Below, piece after piece: positions 41,433 through 50,782 of a stretch of 64,000 bases of DNA. Position numbers and translations under genes: made by a program. Positions within the stretch are counted from its first letter, which is position 1. Every line of letters begins with the position of its first letter. The DNA is taken from NCBI GenBank assembly GCA_965198565.1, contig OZ240665.1, positions 4,154,001-4,218,000 on the forward strand. The letters are read 5' to 3'. The notes under the pieces were generated by a model, which was given only the letters and a program-made list of their open reading frames with translations, was not told where the DNA came from and made no database searches. This stretch comes from LMUY01 sp965198565 (lineage in GTDB: Bacteria > Pseudomonadota > Alphaproteobacteria > Acetobacterales > Acetobacteraceae).

Positions 41433-43420
41433 CAGGAAAAGGCGGCCACCGCCAGCGCGGCAACACCGGTGAGCAAAGCCAATGCTCCAGTCACATCCTG
41501 GGCGGTGCGCCGCGCCAGGATGGGGCGCCCCCGCTGCGTCAGCTCCAGCTTGCCCAGCGATGCGTCGATCGCATTCACGCGGGCTCGGGCCGTCTCAAGA
41601 TCTCGTTGGTCTTTTGCCATCTCGTTCGCATCGTCGATCAGCGCGACGATCGGCGGCAACTGCCCTGCCGGCGACAGGCTCTCCAGTGCCACGGTGAGCC
41701 GGTCCCGGCGCGACTTGCTGCTGAACGTCTCCAGCAGCGGTTTTGCCACCTCCGCCGCCCACTTGCTCAGCGCCGGCAAGTCGCCGCGATGCAGCTTCTG
41801 TTGCAGGCGTGCAAGCAGCCGTAAGTGCGACATGGAATCCGTCGGAGAGAGTGCGCTTGCGAGCTGGCCCACGTCCAGGTCGACCCGCTCGTCCCGCCGT
41901 GAGACCATGAAGGCTGCGAGGTGCGCATCCAGCAGAGGCCGATTGCCGCGCGACGAACCACTCGCCGCCGCCTCCAAGGCAGGCAGCAGCTCCAACAGGC
42001 GCGTCACCCAGCGCCGCCCGAGCGAGGGTGACTCGCAGGGCGTGAGCGGGTTCAGCGTGTGGTTGAGCCGAAGCGCCCCGCCTTCGCCCTGGCTCACCTG
42101 GGCCCAAATGGACACGTCCTTGGCCTCGAGCCGTGCCAACGTCGTGTCACGCACCGGGCGGCGCTCGGCCCAAATCCGGACCACTTGCCGGGCCGCTAGT
42201 TCGCAAAGCCCCTCGACCTGGTCGCGCTCATGGTGCAACGCATGGTCCAAGGCTGGGCCAAGCCCGTCCGGCCAGAGGGAGAACGACCGCCAGGTCAGCG
42301 GAGCCAACGGGTCGAGCAGGGCCACGACACGCGTGATGAGCTGGGCGTCGGCGCGGCTGTCCCCAGCGACCGCTTCGTTCTCCCGCAGCTTGACTGCCTC
42401 ATCGACCAAGATAGCGGTCTGGCTGTCGCCGATCGCCCGGCGCAGCCAGCGGTCGATCAGGCCGCCTCGCAGCATGGCAACGGCTTGAACTGGCTCGCGA
42501 TTGAGGGCGTAGGCGAGGGTGCGGGCGGTGGACGCGGAATACGCTCCCACTTCCAGCGGCCGGGGCGAACGGCGCGCCGGCCGGGCGGCGATGCGGCGCG
42601 CCCGGGCGGCCTGAGGATCATGCAGCAGCGCCGGAGACGGACGGTGGTCCGGGTCGTCAGCCAGCATTCCGCGGGCCAAATCGACAATCGTGGGCGAGAG
42701 CCGCTGATGCTCCGCGAGCGCGGCGTAACTGCCGACTTCCAGTTTACGACGCAGGATCTCCTCTGGCTCCATGCCCGCCAGCGGGTGAGCGCCCAGCGAC
42801 AGCATCACCATCAGGGCGCCGAGCGCATAGACATCATCGGCAATCGAGCCGTTGCCGCGGCCGCAAGGCAGGCAATTGGCCGAATACGGCGGCTCGAGCC
42901 AAGCCGGCTGGTGCGCCGCGGGCGGTGCCGCCCAGGCCTGACCGATCATCACCGGGCCACGTTGCTCGAGCTGGAACAGATTGTCCGCCCTGAGCGCGCG
43001 GTGCGTGAGGTTGCGCTGCTGCAACTCGGCCAACACGCTGGCGGCGGGGCGGAGCAGGTTCTGGATGATTTCTGCCTCGCTCCAGGGGCGCAGCGTCGCT
43101 TCCAGCGAGGCACCCACAGGCGCCGGGCAGATCACGAAATAGCCGCCCTCACCGGACGGCAACTCGCCAGGGCCATGCGCGACCGGTGTGATGAGGTTCG
43201 CAATCATCACCCCTGTCAGCGCGGTCAGGACCTGGGCGCGCGCGGTCCATCCCCGCGCGACCGAGACCGCCATCAACCCGGCGTCACTGCCGCGTTCGGC
43301 TTGCACGGCGTACGCGGTCATTGGCGGGGCCACGCCGGGCAGCACTCTGTCGAACGCGACGCGATACGCTCCGCCGATCAGGCCGGAGCCTGGTGCGGAC
43401 GTTGCCGGGGGATTCGCCAT
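41432..43420 (-). CDS. Membrane-anchored protein-kinase-like protein (pseudokinase)
   Basis: A 662-residue protein. Residues 20-280 have an eukaryotic-like kinase fold: a C-lobe with NLTHRALRADNLFQ in the place of HRDxKxxN (catalytic Asp replaced by Ala), no DFG (GPVMIGQAWAAP instead), and a conserved ADDVYALGALMVML helix F. A long helical region follows and a single C-terminal helix (ALALLTGVAALAVAAF). Loss of both catalytic acids indicates no phosphotransfer; a scaffold or sensor role is inferred. It is coupled to the small membrane protein downstream by TGATG. The promoter is shared divergently with 43556. Confidence 0.8.
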   Translation of the reverse strand: MANPPATSAPGSGLIGGAYRVAFDRVLPGVAPPMTAYAVQAERGSDAGLMAVSVARGWTARAQVLTALTGVMIANLITPVAHGPGELPSGEGGYFVICPAPVGASLEATLRPWSEAEIIQNLLRPAASVLAELQQRNLTHRALRADNLFQLEQRGPVMIGQAWAAPPAAHQPAWLEPPYSANCLPCGRGNGSIADDVYALGALMVMLSLGAHPLAGMEPEEILRRKLEVGSYAALAEHQRLSPTIVDLARGMLADDPDHRPSPALLHDPQAARARRIAARPARRSPRPLEVGAYSASTARTLAYALNREPVQAVAMLRGGLIDRWLRRAIGDSQTAILVDEAVKLRENEAVAGDSRADAQLITRVVALLDPLAPLTWRSFSLWPDGLGPALDHALHHERDQVEGLCELAARQVVRIWAERRPVRDTTLARLEAKDVSIWAQVSQGEGGALRLNHTLNPLTPCESPSLGRRWVTRLLELLPALEAAASGSSRGNRPLLDAHLAAFMVSRRDERVDLDVGQLASALSPTDSMSHLRLLARLQQKLHRGDLPALSKWAAEVAKPLLETFSSKSRRDRLTVALESLSPAGQLPPIVALIDDANEMAKDQRDLETARARVNAIDASLGKLELTQRGRPILARRTAQDVTGALALLTGVAALAVAAFS

Positions 43421-43555
43421 TCTGGCCTACTCGACTGGAATGGCGCCATTCTGCTCCAAGCGGGTTAACAAAACGTTGTCCGTCTTGCGGGCGCGTGACG
43501 TTGCGGCGGCCAAAACCCTTGAAACTCCCCCACCGCGTATGTTCCCTATCCGTTC

Positions 43556-44164
43556 ATGTCCTCGCCGCCCTCCACCCCCGAGCCAACCGCGCACGCCACC
43601 CAACGCGCGCGCCAACTCAGCCTGCTCGACCGCGCCCTGGACATCGGCGCCGCCCGCCTAGAACGCCTCGACCCCACCAAGCCCGACGCCCCCGACCTCC
43701 CGGACGCCGAAGCCGCCGTCATCTACGACAAGCTCACCCGTTCGATGCGCCAGAGCATCCTGCTATCCGACAAGCTCGCCGAGCCCATCCCAGAGCCCAT
43801 CCCCGAGCCCAAGCTCGACCCGGCCGCCCGCACCGCCGCCCGCAAGCGCATCATCCGCGACGTCGAAGACGTCATCAACGAGCGCGCCGGCACTCCCGAT
43901 CGCGTCGAGAACCTCGAACGCGAGTTGCTCGAGCGCCTCGACGCCCCCGACATGGAAGTCGAGCTCGCCACCTGCTCCGTCGACGCCATCGTCCTCGACC
44001 TCTGCCGCGACCTCGGCCTGCGCGCCTCCGACTACAAGCGCCGCATCCCCCCCGAGATCGACCTCCTCGCCGAGTTCGCCGCCGCCCCGCCCGAGTCTTT
44101 GGGCGAAAACAACACCCGCCTCGGCCGAGACAACCCCTTCCTCCAAGGCAAGCACGACCCCTAA
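43556..44164 (+). CDS. Conserved hypothetical protein
   Basis: A 202-residue soluble, charged protein. It is helical at the N-terminus (ATQRARQLSLLDRALDIGAA), then has an EPIPEPIPEPK repeat linker and a second helical part (ARKRIIRDVEDVINERAG, ENLERELLERLDAPDMEVEL). A following short segment (VDAIVLDLCRDLGLRASDYK) might bind a partner. Codon usage is strongly C-rich like the host. It is divergent from the pseudokinase gene. I do not recognise a domain and suggest no function. Confidence 0.65.
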   Translation: MSSPPSTPEPTAHATQRARQLSLLDRALDIGAARLERLDPTKPDAPDLPDAEAAVIYDKLTRSMRQSILLSDKLAEPIPEPIPEPKLDPAARTAARKRIIRDVEDVINERAGTPDRVENLERELLERLDAPDMEVELATCSVDAIVLDLCRDLGLRASDYKRRIPPEIDLLAEFAAAPPESLGENNTRLGRDNPFLQGKHDP

Positions 44165-44173
44165 CGCCTTTAC

Positions 44174-44210
44174 GTCTCCCTCTCCCTCTGGGAGAGGGCG
44201 GGGTGAGGGT
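44174..44210. repeat. CTCTCCC/GGGAGAGGG intergenic repeat
   Basis: CTCCCTCTCCCTCTGGGAGA then GGGCGGGGTGAGGGT. It lies just after the stop of the hypothetical gene and is inverted relative to the copy 40 bases on. Confidence 0.8.
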
Positions 44211-44248
44211 GGCCGCTGCCACCGCAAGCGCGACTGCTAGGCCCGAGA

Positions 44249-44288
44249 ACCCTCACCCAACCCTCTCCCAGAGGGAGAGGGCTTTTTA
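44249..44288 (+). terminator. Repeat-family hairpin acting as rightward terminator
   Basis: CCCTCACCCAA is followed by CCCTCTCCC/GGGAGAGGG and CTTTTT, a textbook intrinsic terminator reading rightward. It is virtually identical to the element at 56746-56784. Confidence 0.75.
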
Positions 44289-44383
44289 GGACACGGAGTT
44301 TTCGGTGGCACGGGGGCGGCAGCCACCCTCCCCTCCACCGCCTTTCCACGGGCCAAGGCCCGCGGCATCTTTGACGGTTCCGC

Positions 44384-44410
44384 CCCCCTCCCTCTCCCAG
44401 AGGGAGAGAG
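44384..44410. repeat. CTCTCCC/GGGAGAG intergenic repeat, short copy
   Basis: CCCCTCCCTCTCCCAGAGGG then AGAGAG. It is the third copy between 44164 and the gamma-glutamyltransferase start, lacking the T tract. Confidence 0.7.
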
Positions 44411-44470
44411 CGTAGGCTTGCGCGGCCGGGAACGCTCGGCAAGGCTGCGGGCGCACCGAAGGAACACCCG

Positions 44471-46117
44471 ATGAGCCGCCCCAATCGCCACCTGCCGCCC
44501 GCCCGCGCCATGGTCGTTGCCGCCCAGCCGGAAGCCGCGGAGGCGGGGCTCGGCGCGCTGCAGGCGGGCGGCAGCGCGCTGGACGCGGTGGTCGCAGCCG
44601 CCCTGGTGCAAGGCGTGGTCGACCCGCTGATGTCGGGGCTCGGCGGCTATGGCGTGCTGCACCTGCACGACCCGGCGTCCGGCACCACCCTGCTGCTCGA
44701 CGGCCAAGGCGGCTGCCCCGCGGCCTGCACCGCCAACATGTGGGCCGACCGCATCCTCGGCGAAACCCGTGACGGCTTCGGCTTCATCCTGCGCGATTTC
44801 GTCAACGAGTGCGGCCACAAAGCCGTCACCGTGCCCGGCATCCTACGCGTGCTGGCCGACGCGCATGCCAGCTACGGCCGCCTCGGCTGGGCCAGCCTGT
44901 TCGACCCGGCGATCACCCTGGCCGACGCCGGATGGCTGGTGCGGCCGCACACCTACACCGTGTTCACCCAGGACGAGCGCCAATACGGCCGCATGAACTA
45001 CGGCGAGAAATTGGCCGTCACCGAGGACGGCCGGCGCATCTACCTGGAGGCGGACGGCGGCTACAAGCGGGTCGGCCGCAGCATCCGCAACCCGGACCTC
45101 GCCGCCACCCTGGGCGGCGTGGCGCAGGAAGGGGCCGACAGCTTCTACCACGGTGCGCTGGCCGCGCGCATCGTGGCCGACATGGAGCGGCACGGCGGGC
45201 TGCTTTCCGCCGCGGACCTGGCGGGCTTCGCGCCGGAGCGGCAGGAGCCGGTGCGCGTGGGCTATCGCGGCTACGAGGTCGCCACCAACCCGCCCCCGGG
45301 CGGCGGCGTGATGGTGGCTGAAATGCTGCGCATCCTGGAACGGTTCGACCTGGTGGGCCTGGGGCATAACTCGGCCGAGTACATCCGCATCGTTGCGGAA
45401 GCGATGAAGCTGGCCACCCGGGACAAGGACGCCCATCTCAGCGACCCACGGTTCAATCCGCCGCCGCTGGACCGGCTATTGTCTGCCGACTACGCCGAGC
45501 AGTGCGCCGCCGCCATCCGCCGCGGCGAGAAGGCGAGCGTGCCGCGCATGACCGCCGCGCCCCATGGCGACGCGCGCGAGACGACGCATGTGTCCTGCGT
45601 CGATGGCGATGGGCTGGTGGTGTCGCTCACCCACTCGCTGGGCATACCCTCCGGCGTGATCGTGCCTGGGACTGGGTTCATCCTGAACGGGTGCATGAGC
45701 GTGTTCGATCCGCGGCCGGGGCGCGCCGGGTCGATTGCGCCGGGCAAGCGGCGGTTTGCCTCGATGTGCCCCACCATGGTGTATCAGGACGGGCGGCCGG
45801 TGCTGACGTTGGGGGCGCCGGGCGGGACGTGGATCACGTTGGCGGTGCTGCAGGTGCTGCTCAACGTGCTGGACTGGGGCATGGGCATGCAGGAGGCGAT
45901 CAGCGCGCCCCGCTTCGTCGCCACCAGCGAGATCATCGACATCAGCAACCGCATTCCGCGGCGCGTGCAGGCCCAGGTGGAGGCGATGGGCTACACGGTC
46001 AAGCGCTCGCCGCTGAGCTACGCCTTTGCCGGCGTGCACGGCATCAGCCTGTGGGACGGCGTGCTGGAGGGCGGCGCGGACCCGCAGCGGGACGGGATGG
46101 TGGCGAGTTTGGTGTGA
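44471..46117 (+). CDS. Gamma-glutamyltransferase-family protein
   Basis: A 548-residue N-terminal-nucleophile hydrolase. The precursor is expected to self-cleave before T371 in ETTHVSCVDGDGLVVSLT, giving large and small subunits. The large-subunit start (VVAAQPEAAEAGLGALQAGG, SGLGGYGVL) and the glycine pair region GAPGGTWITLAVLQVLLNVL are typical. There is no signal peptide, unlike classical periplasmic Ggt, so I place it in the cytoplasm. Likely reactions are hydrolysis or transfer of gamma-glutamyl or related amide groups. The substrate is undefined, since family members include cephalosporin acylases. Confidence 0.87.
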   Translation: MSRPNRHLPPARAMVVAAQPEAAEAGLGALQAGGSALDAVVAAALVQGVVDPLMSGLGGYGVLHLHDPASGTTLLLDGQGGCPAACTANMWADRILGETRDGFGFILRDFVNECGHKAVTVPGILRVLADAHASYGRLGWASLFDPAITLADAGWLVRPHTYTVFTQDERQYGRMNYGEKLAVTEDGRRIYLEADGGYKRVGRSIRNPDLAATLGGVAQEGADSFYHGALAARIVADMERHGGLLSAADLAGFAPERQEPVRVGYRGYEVATNPPPGGGVMVAEMLRILERFDLVGLGHNSAEYIRIVAEAMKLATRDKDAHLSDPRFNPPPLDRLLSADYAEQCAAAIRRGEKASVPRMTAAPHGDARETTHVSCVDGDGLVVSLTHSLGIPSGVIVPGTGFILNGCMSVFDPRPGRAGSIAPGKRRFASMCPTMVYQDGRPVLTLGAPGGTWITLAVLQVLLNVLDWGMGMQEAISAPRFVATSEIIDISNRIPRRVQAQVEAMGYTVKRSPLSYAFAGVHGISLWDGVLEGGADPQRDGMVASLV

Positions 46118-46189
46118 CGCGTCGTCGTCTGTCCCGTGGGCGGGAGAGGGTGCGAGAGCTGCCACATCGGGCTCGGCGGTGCCAAAGAG

Positions 46190-46232
46190 CCCTCACCCCG
46201 GCCCTCTCCCGTAAAGGACGGGAGAGGGAGAA
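46190..46232. repeat. CTCTCCC/GGGAGAGGG intergenic repeat between convergent genes
   Basis: CCCTCACCCCGGCCCTCTCCC, a short loop (GTAAAGGAC), GGGAGAGGGAG. It lies between the convergent gamma-glutamyltransferase and binding-protein genes, where a bidirectional hairpin could terminate both. Confidence 0.75.
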
Positions 46233-46262
46233 GAAAAGACGGCGGGCGTAGGCGCTACCTCA

Positions 46263-47816
46263 TTAGGCTGGGCCGAACTCCGCCGTGTCCAGCGTCCGTG
46301 CGGAGTAGAACGTCAGCGCGCCGGGCATGTTGGTGAAGCCGCGCAGGTCCTTGGTCATCGCGTAGCCCTGGTCGCGCCAGCATAGGGTGGCGATCGGCAC
46401 CTGCTCGAGGCAAACGCGTTGCAGCTCGGTGTAGATCTGCTTGCGCCGCTGCGGGTCGAAGGTGCGCCGCCCCTCCGCCAGCAGCGAGTTCACCTGAGGC
46501 AGCGACAGGCCATAGGCACGCGTGTAGTTGGCCGGCAAATCCGTGCTGAGCAGGTTGCTCATCCCGTCCGGATCGCTGCTCTCGTTGGTCGTGCCGTTGA
46601 CCGTGATGTCGTACTGGCCGCGATTGCCCATCACGATGCGCGTGCCCCAGTCCGGCAGCACCAGTTCGGCGCGGATGCCGATCTCGGCCAACTGGCTCTG
46701 CAGGATTTCCGCCGTGCTCTTGATCATGCCGTAGGTGGAGGTCGCCAGCAGCTTGCAGTCGAACCCCTGCGACAGCCCGGCGGCGGCCATCAGCGCCTTG
46801 GCTTGCGCCGGGTCGTAGGCCCAGCCTTTCGCAAGGTCAGCGTCGTAGAACGGGCTGCTGCGCTCGATCGGCAGGCCCTCGAGCGGACGGCCGCGGCCAA
46901 AGAACGCACCCGCGACGATCTCTTGCCGCCGCACCGCCAAAGCAGCCGCGCGCCGCACCCGCGCATCGCTGAACGGCCCGGCCTTGCAGTTGAAATACAT
47001 CAGCATGAACGGGCCTTCGGTGGTCTGCAACCGCAGCGCCGGCGAGGCCGCAATCCCCGCCATCTCCGACCACGGCACGTATTCGATCAGGTCCACGTCG
47101 CCCGCCTGCAAGGCCGCCACCCGCGCGCTCTCGTCGGCGTAGGCCACCATGCGGATGCTGCGCAGCTTGGGCAGCCCGGGGCGGTAGAACTTGTCGAAAG
47201 CCACCAGGTCCAGATAGTTGCCGCGCTCCTGCCCGGCCGGCACGAACGGCCCGGCGCCCACGCCCGGACCGTTGTGATCCACCGAACCCTTGGCGACGAT
47301 CGGGCTGAAATAGCTGGCGAACAGCATCGGCAGGACGACCGAGGGCTCCTTCGTGGTGAGCCGCACCGTGCGCGCGTCCGGCGTGTCGATCTGGGCGATG
47401 CGCTGCATCTCGCCCTTGAGGTAGGCCAGGCTGTTCTGGTCGGCCATCTGCTCGATGCTGTAGCGCACGTCGTCGGCGGTGACGGGGGCGCCGTTGTGGA
47501 ACACCGCCTCGCGCAAGTGGAACACCCAGGCGGTGTCGCCATCCTGCTCCCAATGCTCGGCCAATTCGCCCTGCATCGTGCCGTCGGTTGCATAGCCGAG
47601 CAGGCCGCGGAACGTCAGCAGCTTCACGTCCTGCGCCACGGTGCCGGCATTGGTCCAGGGCGCCAGGGTGGCGGGCCAGGCGGAGAGGCCGAACACCAGG
47701 TGGCCAGGCTCGCGCGCCATCGCCCGGCGTCGCCCGACGAAGGGCAGCGCGGCGGATGCTGCCAGCAGGGCACGCCGGGTCGTCACGCCGAGCCAATCAA
47801 GACCAGGTCTCTCCAT
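46263..47816 (-). CDS. ABC transporter substrate-binding protein, family 5
   Basis: A protein of about 517 residues. The N-terminus (VTTRRALLAASAALPFVG) has a twin-arginine-like export signal. Fold markers are FHLREAVFHNGAPVTADDVR, DVDLIEYVPWSEMAGI and VRRAAALAVRRQEIV. I start at the ATG at 47816; a GTG at 47786 nearer the signal is possible. No permease or ATPase gene is adjacent, so it is an orphan binding protein. It is convergent with the gamma-glutamyltransferase gene; together they could serve uptake and cleavage of glutamyl peptides, but this is only positional inference. Confidence 0.85.
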   Translation of the reverse strand: MERPGLDWLGVTTRRALLAASAALPFVGRRRAMAREPGHLVFGLSAWPATLAPWTNAGTVAQDVKLLTFRGLLGYATDGTMQGELAEHWEQDGDTAWVFHLREAVFHNGAPVTADDVRYSIEQMADQNSLAYLKGEMQRIAQIDTPDARTVRLTTKEPSVVLPMLFASYFSPIVAKGSVDHNGPGVGAGPFVPAGQERGNYLDLVAFDKFYRPGLPKLRSIRMVAYADESARVAALQAGDVDLIEYVPWSEMAGIAASPALRLQTTEGPFMLMYFNCKAGPFSDARVRRAAALAVRRQEIVAGAFFGRGRPLEGLPIERSSPFYDADLAKGWAYDPAQAKALMAAAGLSQGFDCKLLATSTYGMIKSTAEILQSQLAEIGIRAELVLPDWGTRIVMGNRGQYDITVNGTTNESSDPDGMSNLLSTDLPANYTRAYGLSLPQVNSLLAEGRRTFDPQRRKQIYTELQRVCLEQVPIATLCWRDQGYAMTKDLRGFTNMPGALTFYSARTLDTAEFGPA

Positions 47817-47930
47817 GCGCGCATGTGAGGCCTGCCATGCGGTGCGGTCAACCCGTGGCATTCTGCGCGGTTGCTGTATCGGTGGCGCAGGCGCAGCGTG
47901 CGGCCGCGCCCTCCGCGTGGGAGCTTGCCG

Positions 47931-49124
47931 ATGCCGGATGCCGTGCTCGCCCTCAACGCAGGTTCATCGAGCATCAAGTTCGCCCTGTTCGAGCTGGGCG
48001 GCGGGCCGCAGCTCGCCAAGCTGCTGCATGGCCAGATTGCGGGCATCGGCACCGCGCCGCAGTTCAAGGCCACCGACCCGGCGGGCGCCACCCTGGCGGA
48101 GCGAAGCTGGGACGACGGCCCGGCGCAGAGCCACGAGGCGCTGCTCGACAGCTTGCTCGGCTGGGTGGAGGAGCATCTCGGCGCCGACACGCTGGCCGCC
48201 GTCGGCCACCGGGTAGTGCATGGCGGCCCCGACTTCACCGCCCCCGTCCTGATCGACCCGGCGGTGCTGGGCAAGCTGGACGCGCTCACCCCGCTCGCGC
48301 CGCTGCATCAGCCGCATAGCCTGGCCCCCGTGCGCGCTATCATGGCCACCCGACCCGGCCTGCGCCAAGTCGCCTGTTTCGACACCGCGTTCCACCACAC
48401 CATCCCGGCGGTCGCCACGCGGCTGGCGCTGCCGTTCGGCTACAAGCAGGAGGGCGTGCGGCGCTACGGCTTCCACGGCCTGTCCTACGAATACATCGCC
48501 AGCCGCCTGCGCCAGGACCTGCCGCAGCTCGCCGGCGGCCGCGTGATCGTGGCGCATCTGGGCAACGGCGCCAGCCTGTGCGCCCTGCGCGACGGGCGCA
48601 GCGTGGACACCACCATGGGCTTCACCGCGCTGGACGGCCTGGTCATGGGCACACGCTGCGGCAGCATCGACCCCGGCGTGCTGCTCTACCTGCTGCAGCA
48701 AAAGGGCATGACGCCGGACGCGCTCGAGCACCTGCTCTACCGCCAGTCCGGCCTGCTCGGCGTCTCGGGGGTGTCGAGCGACATGCGCACCCTGCTCGCC
48801 ACCCCGGGCCTGCGCGCCACCGAGGCGATCGAGCTGTTCGTGTTCAGCATCGCGCGGCACACGGCGGCGCTGGCGGCGAGCCTGGGCGGGCTGGACGGCT
48901 TCGTGTTCACCGCCGGCATCGGCGAGCACGCGCCCGAGGTCCAGGCCGCGGTGTGCGAGAAGCTGCGCTGGCTCGGTGTGACGCCGGGTCGCATGGCAGA
49001 AGGGACACGCATCAGCGCGCCCGACAGCAGGGTCGAGGTCCATGTCATCCCGACCGACGAGGAAGCCATGATCGCCCGCCACACGCTGCAAACGCTTGCG
49101 GCCGCCGGCGGGGCGGCGGCCTAA
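47931..49124 (+). CDS. ackA: Acetate/propionate kinase
   Basis: A 397-residue kinase of the ASKHA fold (acetyl phosphate + ADP to acetate + ATP, reversible). Motifs are LALNAGSSSIKFALFEL (phosphate 1), VGHRVVHGGPDF, the catalytic Asp in VACFDTAFHHTIP, YGFHGLSYEYIASRL, VAHLGNGASLCALRDGRSVD and GIGEHAPEV. I start at the ATG at 47931, which gives the family's usual N-terminus; the upstream frame to 47871 is spurious. No phosphotransacetylase gene is adjacent. It could also be a propionate kinase. Confidence 0.93.
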   Translation: MPDAVLALNAGSSSIKFALFELGGGPQLAKLLHGQIAGIGTAPQFKATDPAGATLAERSWDDGPAQSHEALLDSLLGWVEEHLGADTLAAVGHRVVHGGPDFTAPVLIDPAVLGKLDALTPLAPLHQPHSLAPVRAIMATRPGLRQVACFDTAFHHTIPAVATRLALPFGYKQEGVRRYGFHGLSYEYIASRLRQDLPQLAGGRVIVAHLGNGASLCALRDGRSVDTTMGFTALDGLVMGTRCGSIDPGVLLYLLQQKGMTPDALEHLLYRQSGLLGVSGVSSDMRTLLATPGLRATEAIELFVFSIARHTAALAASLGGLDGFVFTAGIGEHAPEVQAAVCEKLRWLGVTPGRMAEGTRISAPDSRVEVHVIPTDEEAMIARHTLQTLAAAGGAAA

Positions 49125-49171
49125 TCCACGATTTGTCTTGCCCTGAATGCCCCCACTGCTCTTGCGCTGGA

Positions 49172-49258
49172 TGGTGGAGGGGGTTGGATTCGAACCAACG
49201 TAGCCGTTACAGCAGCGGATTTACAGTCCGCCCCCTTTAGCCACTCGGGCACCCCTCC
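49172..49258 (-). tRNA. tRNA-Tyr (GTA)
   Basis: A class II tRNA on the minus strand with an 87-nt body including CCA: acceptor GGAGGGG/CCCCTCC, anticodon loop ACTGTAAAT (GTA), long variable arm and T-loop GGTTCGAATCC. Identity is tyrosine. Confidence 0.97.
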
Positions 49259-49355
49259 GGCCGCGCCGCACCTAGGACCGTCAGGCAGGGATGTCAACGC
49301 TGGGTCAGCCGCGGCGGGCATGGCGGCAGCGGGCGGGGGCGGGTATAGGACGGGG

Positions 49356-50345
49356 ATGGCTTATCCTCCTCGCAAGCCCGGTGGGGCGAATGGCAATGGC
49401 GGGCGCGGCGCAGGCCGGGCGCCGAACGGGCCAGCGCGCGGTGCGTCCGCCGGGCCTGGGCGGCCGCCGATGGCTCCGCCCAAGCCGCCGGCACGACCGG
49501 CGGGCAGCCGGCCGCTCAGCCTCGAATCGCGGCCGGTGCCGTCGCGGCCGGTGGAAGCGCGGCCGGACGCACGGCCGGAGCCACGAAACGAGTCGCGGCA
49601 GGGCCAGCGGGCGGCGCGGGCGCCGGAGACGCCGCGGGGGGCGATCTGGCTCTACGGGCTGCATGCGGTGGACGCGGCGTTGGGCAACCCGGCGCGGCGC
49701 GTGCGGCGGCTGGTGCTGACCGAGGAGGCGGAGCAGGCGCTGCTGGCGCGGCGGCCCCTGCCCTGGCCGGTCTCGGCGGAACGGATGGAGCGCGCGCGGA
49801 TCGACCAGTTGCTCGGGCGCGACGCGGTGCATGGTGGGGCGGCGCTGCTGGCGGACACGCTGCCAACCCCGTTGCTGGCGGCGGCGCTGGAACGGCCCGG
49901 GCCGGTGCTGGTGCTGGACCAGGTGACCGACCCGCGCAACGTCGGCGCGGTGCTGCGGTCGGCGGCGGCGTTCGCGGCGGCGTGCGTGATCACGCAGGAC
50001 CGCAATGCGCCGGAGGAGACGGGAGCGCTGGCCAAGGCGGCGTCGGGCGCGCTGGAGACGGTGCCGCTGATCCGGGCGGTGAACCTGGCGCGCACCCTGG
50101 TGGCGCTGAAGGCGGCCGGGGTGTGGACGGTCGGGCTGGATGCGTCGGGGGCGCCGCTGTCGGGGCCGGCTTTGGCGGAACGCCGGGTCGCTTTGGTGCT
50201 GGGGGCGGAAGGCACGGGCATGCGGCGGCTGGTGCGGGAGACCTGCGACGAAGTGGCGGGGCTGGCGATGCCGGGGGCGATGGAGAGCCTGAACGTGTCG
50301 GCGGCGGCGACGGTGGCGCTGTATGAGCTGGCGCGGCGGGGGTGA
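49356..50345 (+). CDS. rlmB: TrmH-family 23S rRNA guanosine 2'-O-methyltransferase (RlmB-like)
   Basis: A 329-residue SPOUT methyltransferase. The first 95 residues form a low-complexity Pro/Arg/Gly tail. A substrate-binding domain follows (AIWLYGLHAVDAALGNPARR), then the knotted catalytic core with motif 1 LDQVTDPRNVGAVLRSAAAF, motif 2 LGAEGTGMRRLVRETCDEVA and motif 3 ESLNVSAAATVALYELAR. It uses SAM to methylate a guanosine ribose, by analogy G2251 of 23S rRNA; the exact nucleotide is inferred. The ATG at 49356 follows a G-rich site. It lies just after tRNA-Tyr. Confidence 0.88.
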   Translation: MAYPPRKPGGANGNGGRGAGRAPNGPARGASAGPGRPPMAPPKPPARPAGSRPLSLESRPVPSRPVEARPDARPEPRNESRQGQRAARAPETPRGAIWLYGLHAVDAALGNPARRVRRLVLTEEAEQALLARRPLPWPVSAERMERARIDQLLGRDAVHGGAALLADTLPTPLLAAALERPGPVLVLDQVTDPRNVGAVLRSAAAFAAACVITQDRNAPEETGALAKAASGALETVPLIRAVNLARTLVALKAAGVWTVGLDASGAPLSGPALAERRVALVLGAEGTGMRRLVRETCDEVAGLAMPGAMESLNVSAAATVALYELARRG

Positions 50346-50468
50346 CGGCGTTTGGAGCGCGGAAAAGCAAGGGCTGGTTAACCTTTGGCCCGTAGGATCG
50401 CCTTGGTGCGCGAGTGTTGGTTCCGCGGCTTCACTGCAGCCAAAAAGGCCGTATGGATTAAGGCGCAA

Positions 50469-50696
50469 ATGATGCTGAGCGACTGGAATGTCTTGTCGGA
50501 CGACCTGCAACTGATCTTGTCGCGCGAGGCCATGCGGCGCGCGGCCGAGATCATCGCGGGGCAGGCGGAAGTGCTCGCCGGGGAGATGGAGACGGGTGGG
50601 CTGAACGATCGCGGGGGGCCGGATGCGTTGCGGCTGCTGGCGGGTGTGGTGCGGGTGAACGGGCTGGAGGCTTGGGGGCCGGTGGCTCGGGCTTGA
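50469..50696 (+). CDS. Small hypothetical protein
   Basis: A 75-residue, mostly helical protein (MMLSDWNVLSDDLQLILSRE, then MRRAAEIIAGQAEVLAGEME, ending with RLLAGVVRVNGLEAW). Two ATGs in tandem (50469 and 50472) start it; the frame stays open upstream to 50385, so a longer form is possible. Acidic, no membrane helix, no motif that I recognise. It stands alone between rlmB and a repeat-rich gap. Confidence 0.5.
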   Translation: MMLSDWNVLSDDLQLILSREAMRRAAEIIAGQAEVLAGEMETGGLNDRGGPDALRLLAGVVRVNGLEAWGPVARA

Positions 50697-50782
50697 GGGC
50701 GTGTGGGGTGAGGGGCAGGTGCGAGATGGAGGCGGGCACCTTCACTGGCGGCAGCCACCCCTGCGCTTCGAACTGAAGACTA

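Noticed and set aside
44471..47816. Gamma-glutamyltransferase and binding protein as one peptide-utilisation operon
   Set aside because: They are convergent, separated by a bidirectional hairpin, and no permease or ATPase genes accompany them.
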